Below are positions 60,034 through 64,000 of a stretch of DNA of 64,000 bases, piece after piece (position 1 is the first letter of the stretch; the number at the start of each line of letters is the position of its first letter). This DNA comes from Globisporangium splendens (Eukaryota > Oomycota > Peronosporomycetes > Pythiales > Pythiaceae), in assembly GCA_006386115.1 (NCBI GenBank), contig VFIW01000139.1, positions 1 through 64,000 on the forward strand. The letters are read 5' to 3'. Below the pieces are notes generated by a model. The model worked only from the letters and a program-made list of their open reading frames with translations. It ran no database searches and was not told where the DNA came from. Position numbers and translations under genes: made by a program.

Positions 60034-60049
60034 ATTATATTTAATATAA

Positions 60050-60133
60050 GCCTACTTGGTGAAATTGGTAAACACGATAGATTTAAAATCTGTTCCCACT
60101 TCAGGGTTATTGGTTCAAGTCCAATAGTAGGTA
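60050..60133 (+). tRNA. trnL(uaa): tRNA-Leu(UAA) (overlap)
   Basis: Same locus as 699-782. Confidence 0.93.
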
Positions 60134-60138
60134 TTTTT

Positions 60139-60221
60139 ATCAAAGTGGTGAAATTGGTAAACACGTTACACTTAGGATGTAAAGCTTTAGTGCATTAAGG
60201 GTTCAAGTCCCTTCTTTGATA
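60139..60221 (+). tRNA. trnL(uag): tRNA-Leu(UAG) (overlap)
   Basis: Same locus as 788-870. Confidence 0.92.
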
Positions 60222-60244
60222 GTTTCTATAAGAATATATTTTAA

Positions 60245-60316
60245 GACGAGATAGAGTAATTGGTAACTTATCAGGCTCATAATCTGGAGATGTAGGTTCG
60301 AATCCTGCTTTCGTCA
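60245..60316 (+). tRNA. trnfM(cau): tRNA-fMet(CAU) (overlap)
   Basis: Same locus as 894-965. Confidence 0.75.
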
Positions 60317-60333
60317 AAATTAATTAAAAATTT

Positions 60334-60705
60334 ATGATACAAATTCAAACTAAATTAAAAGTAAATGATAACAGTGGTGTCAAAATAGGACAATGTATAA
60401 AAATATATAAAAGTAAAGTTGGAAAAATAGGTGATACAATATTAATTTCAGCTAAAAAATTGCGTTTAAATCAAAAAAAAAAAATGAAAATAATTAAAGG
60501 TGATTTATTCAAAGCTTTAATTGTTCATACAACTTATCAAAAAAAAAGTACAATAGGAAATTTAATTAAATTTGATAAAAATTGTATCATAATATTAAAT
60601 AATCAAAATAAACCTTTAGGTACACGTATTTTTGGTCCAATTACATCTGAATTTCGAAAACAAAAAAATTTTAAAATTTTATCATTATCTTCTAATATTT
60701 TATAA
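60334..60705 (+). CDS. rpl14: Ribosomal protein L14 (overlap)
   Basis: Same locus as 983-1354; identical protein. Confidence 0.97.
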   Translation: MIQIQTKLKVNDNSGVKIGQCIKIYKSKVGKIGDTILISAKKLRLNQKKKMKIIKGDLFKALIVHTTYQKKSTIGNLIKFDKNCIIILNNQNKPLGTRIFGPITSEFRKQKNFKILSLSSNIL

Positions 60706-60719
60706 ACTTTAAATTAAAT

Positions 60720-61253
60720 ATGAATAAAAATTTAAAAAATCATTATCAAAATGTTATTATATACGATCTTATAACAAAATTACATTTTAAAAATATATTT
60801 GAAATTCCAAAAATAACTAAAATTTGTTTAAATATTGGATTTAAAAATGCAAATATTGAAAAAAAAAAATTAATAAATATTATATTACTTTTAAAATTAA
60901 TTACTAATCAAAAACCTATTGTAACTAAATCTAAAAAAAATAATATTTTTTTAAAAATAAAAAAAAATTCAATTATAGGATGTAAAGTTACTCTAAGAAA
61001 AAAAAATATATATATATTTTTAGAAAAACTTTTAATATTTATATTACCAAATATAAATAAAATAAATTTTAATTTAAAAAATAAAAATATATTAAATTTT
61101 CAAATTAAAAATGTATTAAATTTTTTTGAATTAAAAACAGAATTTTTAAAATTTAAAGATATACCTCCAATTGATATTTCAATACATACAAATTCAAAAA
61201 ATAATAATGAATTATCTACATTATTAAATTCTTTTTTTATAATAAAAAAATAA
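60720..61253 (+). CDS. rpl5: Ribosomal protein L5 (overlap)
   Basis: Same locus as 1369-1902; identical protein. Confidence 0.95.
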   Translation: MNKNLKNHYQNVIIYDLITKLHFKNIFEIPKITKICLNIGFKNANIEKKKLINIILLLKLITNQKPIVTKSKKNNIFLKIKKNSIIGCKVTLRKKNIYIFLEKLLIFILPNINKINFNLKNKNILNFQIKNVLNFFELKTEFLKFKDIPPIDISIHTNSKNNNELSTLLNSFFIIKK

Positions 61254-61255
61254 TA

Positions 61256-61327
61256 GCAAAAATAGCTCAATGGTAGAGTATAACCTTGCCAAGGTTAATG
61301 TTGAGGGTTCGAATCCCTTTTTTTGCT
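61256..61327 (+). tRNA. trnG(gcc): tRNA-Gly(GCC) (overlap)
   Basis: Same locus as 1905-1976. Confidence 0.93.
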
Positions 61328-61351
61328 TTCATTTTTTTATAATAATTAAAA

Positions 61352-61437
61352 AATAAAATGGACCCAAAGGCAGTATTTGGTATTTCCATATAAATTAAAT
61401 AATAAGGGAATAATTATATAAGAATTGACATTTTATT
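61352..61437 (+). ncRNA. Putative structured RNA (overlap)
   Basis: Same locus as 2001-2086. Confidence 0.35.
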
Positions 61438-61438
61438 A

Positions 61439-61512
61439 TGTGATTATAGATTAATTGGTAAATCCTTTATCTTCCAAGTAAATATTGTGGGTTCAAGTCC
61501 CACTAATCACAT
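61439..61512 (+). tRNA. trnG(ucc): tRNA-Gly(UCC) (overlap)
   Basis: Same locus as 2088-2161. Confidence 0.92.
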
Positions 61513-61522
61513 TTATATATGA

Positions 61523-61606
61523 GGAGAAATGGCTGAGTGGTTAAAAGCGGCAGACTGTAAATTTGTTGAAATATTTTCTACGTAGGTTCAAATCCTACTT
61601 TCTCCA
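61523..61606 (+). tRNA. trnY(gua): tRNA-Tyr(GUA) (overlap)
   Basis: Same locus as 2172-2255. Confidence 0.93.
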
Positions 61607-61720
61607 ATTATAAAAATAATAAAAATTTTATATTCTTTAAGATATATTTTAATGTAAGAATGTTTATTATTAAAATTTTTTGATTTTTTACTAATTTATA
61701 TTAAATTTTTAATATAAAAA

Positions 61721-62583
61721 TTAAATAGAGTTTGATCCTGGCTCAGAATAAATGCTATTGGTATGCTTAACACATGCAAGTTGAATGTTTAATTTTTAGA
61801 CATAGCGAACGGGTGAGTAACGCGTGAATTATCTACCTTTTAATTCAGGATAATTATTTAATATAAAAATACTGAATAATTTAAATAAAGTTTTAATAAC
61901 GTTAAGAGATGAGTTTGCGTAAGATTAGGTAGTTGGTAGTTTAAAAGACTACCAAGCCGACTATCTTTAGCTGGTTTGAAAGAATGATCAGCCACATTGG
62001 GACTGAGACACGGCCCAAACTTTTTTAAAGGCAGCAGTGGGGAATTTTGGACAATGAGCGAAAGCTTGATCCAGCAATACCAAGTGAGTGAAGAAGGCTA
62101 ATTAGGTTGTAAAGCTCTTTCATTAAGGAGGAAAATGACAGTACTTAAAAAAGAAGTTCCGGCTAATACCCGTGCCAGCAGCCGCGGTAATACGGGAGGA
62201 GCGAGCATTATTCGGAATGATTAGGCGTAAAGGGTTTGTAGGTGGTTTTTTAAGTTGAAAAAAACAAATTAAAGCTCAACTTTATAAATTTTTTCAAAAC
62301 TGAAAAACTTGAGTATAAATAGAGGATAATGGAATTTCTATTGGAGGGATAAAATATGTTGATAATAGAAGGAAGATCTAAAGCGAAGGCAATTATCTGG
62401 GTATATACTGACACTGAGAAACGAAAGCTTGGGTAGCGAACGGGATTAGAGACCCCGGTAGTCCATGCTGTAAACGATGAGTGCTCATATTTAGAATTTT
62501 TAGATATCAAGCTAACGCGTTAAGCACTCCGCCTGAAAAGTATAATCGCAAGATTGAAATTCAAAGGAATTGACGGGAGTCTA

Positions 62584-62615
<32 letters not shown>

Positions 62616-63231
62616 AATACGCGCAGAACCTTACCAACTCTTGCAAATTAGGTTAAAAAATTAAATTTAATCTAAACAGGCGTTGCATGGCTGTCGTCAG
62701 CTCGTGTTGTGAAATGTTTGGTTAAATCCTTTAACGAGCGCAACCCCTATTATTAGTTGCTAATTTATTTAAATAAATAAAAGCACTCTAATAAAAATGT
62801 CAATGATAGGTTGAAGGAAGGTAGGGATGACGTCAAGTCTTCATGGCCCTTATGAGTTGGGCTACACACGTGCTACAATGATAATTACAATGAGAGGCAA
62901 TAATGATTAAAAATTGGAGCAAATCTTTAAAGATTGTCTTAGTTCGGATTATGGGCTGCAACTCGCCCATATGAAGCTGGAATCGCTAGTAATCGCAGAA
63001 CAGCATGCTGCGGTGAATATGTTACTAGACTTTGTACACACCGCCCGTCACATCAAGGAAGTTAAATATTTTTAAAATGATTTTTAGTTATTTTATTTTA
63101 ATAAACAATTATTTAATTTTAATAATTTATATTTAAGATTTTATAATATATAAGTTCCTAAAAAGTATTTAGTAACTTTGATGAAGTCGTAACAAGGTAG
63201 TCGTAGGGGAACCTGTGGCTGGAAGAGCTCT
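61721..63231 (+). rRNA. rns: Small subunit ribosomal RNA (overlap)
   Basis: Same locus as 2370-3880; stem arms at 61640-61664 and 63234-63258. Confidence 0.95.
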
Positions 63232-63261
63232 TTAACATTCTTATATTAAAATATATTTAAA

Positions 63262-63333
63262 AGGAAAATAGTTTAATTGGTAAAATAATAGTCTCCAAAA
63301 TTATTGTTGTTGGTTCAAGTCCAATTTTTCCTG
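63262..63333 (+). tRNA. trnW(cca): tRNA-Trp(CCA) (overlap)
   Basis: Same locus as 3911-3982. Confidence 0.94.
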
Positions 63334-63452
63334 TATATATATTTAAATAATTATATACATATATGTATACTTAAAATTTAATTATTTTATATTTTTTTAA
63401 AATATTTTATTTGAGTGTGTATATATATAATATACATATTTAAATTTTATTT

Positions 63453-64000
63453 ATGAAATTAACACAAAAATTTAGTCAATATTTATTACAAATTTTACCT
63501 ATTATAAATTATACTACTTATAAAAATGAATTATCTATAAATATTCCCCTTAATAAAATGGTTCCTATTTTTTTTTTTTTAAAAAATCATACAAATACAC
63601 AATTTAAAGTTTTATCTGACATTTGTGTTGTAGATTATATTAGTAAAAAAAAACGTTTTGAAATTATTTATAATTTATTAAGTATTCGTTTTAATAGCCG
63701 TTTAAAGGTTAAAGTTTTAGTAAATGAATTACAGCCTGTAGATTCTATTATTAGTATTTATAAAACTTCAAATTGGCTTGAAAGAGAAGCTTGGGATATG
63801 TTTGGTATTTTTTTTATAAATCACCCCGATTTAAGAAGAATCTTAACAGATTATGGTTTTGAAGGTCATCCTTTACGTAAAGATTTTCCTTTAAGTGGTT
63901 ATTTAGAAGTTTATTACAATGAACTAAAAAAAAGAGTAGTTTATCAACCTATAAATTTATCTCAACAATATAGATTATTTGAATTTAATAGTCCTTGGGA
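63453..64000 (+). CDS. nad9: NADH dehydrogenase subunit 9, partial at window end (overlap)
   Basis: Same locus as 4102-4665, cut by the window edge near residue 183 (...FEFNSPW). Confidence 0.95.
   Translation, partial: MKLTQKFSQYLLQILPIINYTTYKNELSINIPLNKMVPIFFFLKNHTNTQFKVLSDICVVDYISKKKRFEIIYNLLSIRFNSRLKVKVLVNELQPVDSIISIYKTSNWLEREAWDMFGIFFINHPDLRRILTDYGFEGHPLRKDFPLSGYLEVYYNELKKRVVYQPINLSQQYRLFEFNSPW

Larger units (their letters stand above)
59352..64000. repeat. Terminal overlap: second reading of positions 1-4649
   Basis: Every gene start and stop in 983-4649 recurs here at +59,351 with no change. This is the signature of a circular molecule read past its origin, not a third gene set. Confidence 0.93.

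Noticed and set aside
59352..64000. Third genuine copy of the rpl14-rns-nad9 region
   Set aside because: Same orientation and exact 59,351 offset with closed four-part arithmetic fit circular overlap better than triplication.

Overview
This window is a mitochondrial genome from an oomycete, most probably Pythium or a close relative. It is very AT-rich and uses the standard code (Trp is UGG only; UGA is never read through). I saw no introns. It carries oomycete-type genes: nad11, tatC, nad9 and a broad set of ribosomal proteins. Twenty-five tRNA species are visible and tRNA-Thr is not. A 32-codon ORF lies between cox2 and cox1. A roughly 59-kb circle with a roughly 21.6-kb inverted repeat (IR) is the size class known for Pythium. 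The genus call is inference from layout; no sequence search was possible.

Layout. Positions 1-4649 recur in the same orientation at 59352-64000 (offset 59,351), so the window is one full turn of a 59,351-bp circle plus overlap. The circle has four parts. Unique region 1 (6006-19060) holds nad3, trnD, atp6, cox3, rps7, rps12, trnV/I/Q/R, rps10, trnF and nad2 on the minus strand, then nad7, an rpl10-like gene, trnH, nad4, trnE, atp1, cox2, orf32 and cox1 on the plus strand. IR copy B is 19061-40709. Unique region 2 (40710-43698) holds nad4L, nad1 and most of nad11. IR copy A runs from 43699 through 59351 and on through 1-6005. The IR carries cob, nad9, rns, rpl5, rpl14, tatC, rps11, rps13, rpl2, rps19, rps3, rpl16, an S1-like ORF, atp8, rps14, rps8, rpl6, rps2, rps4, rnl, nad5, nad6, atp9, two unassigned ORFs, many tRNAs and the 5' end of nad11.

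Function. The products form respiratory complex I (nad1-7, 4L, 9, 11), III (cob), IV (cox1-3) and V (atp1, 6, 8, 9), the mitochondrial ribosome and tRNAs, and a Tat-type translocase (TatC). Ribosomal-protein clusters keep bacterial operon order: rpl2-rps19-rps3-rpl16, rps14-rps8-rpl6-rps2-rps4, rps12-rps7 and rpl14-rpl5.

Most interesting points: a possible TatA encoded by orf32; a putative structured RNA at 2001-2086; a long pairing that brackets rns; a chimeric nad11 fragment made by the IR boundary; an rps4 apparently divided into two ORFs; and two unassigned membrane ORFs beside atp9.

Sequence-quality warning. Several genes break at homopolymers (rps7, atp8, tatC, nad6 copy A, orf245 copy A). 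The stretch 58532-59351 is scrambled relative to its IR partner and abuts the point where the circle closes. These look like unpolished long-read errors rather than biology.
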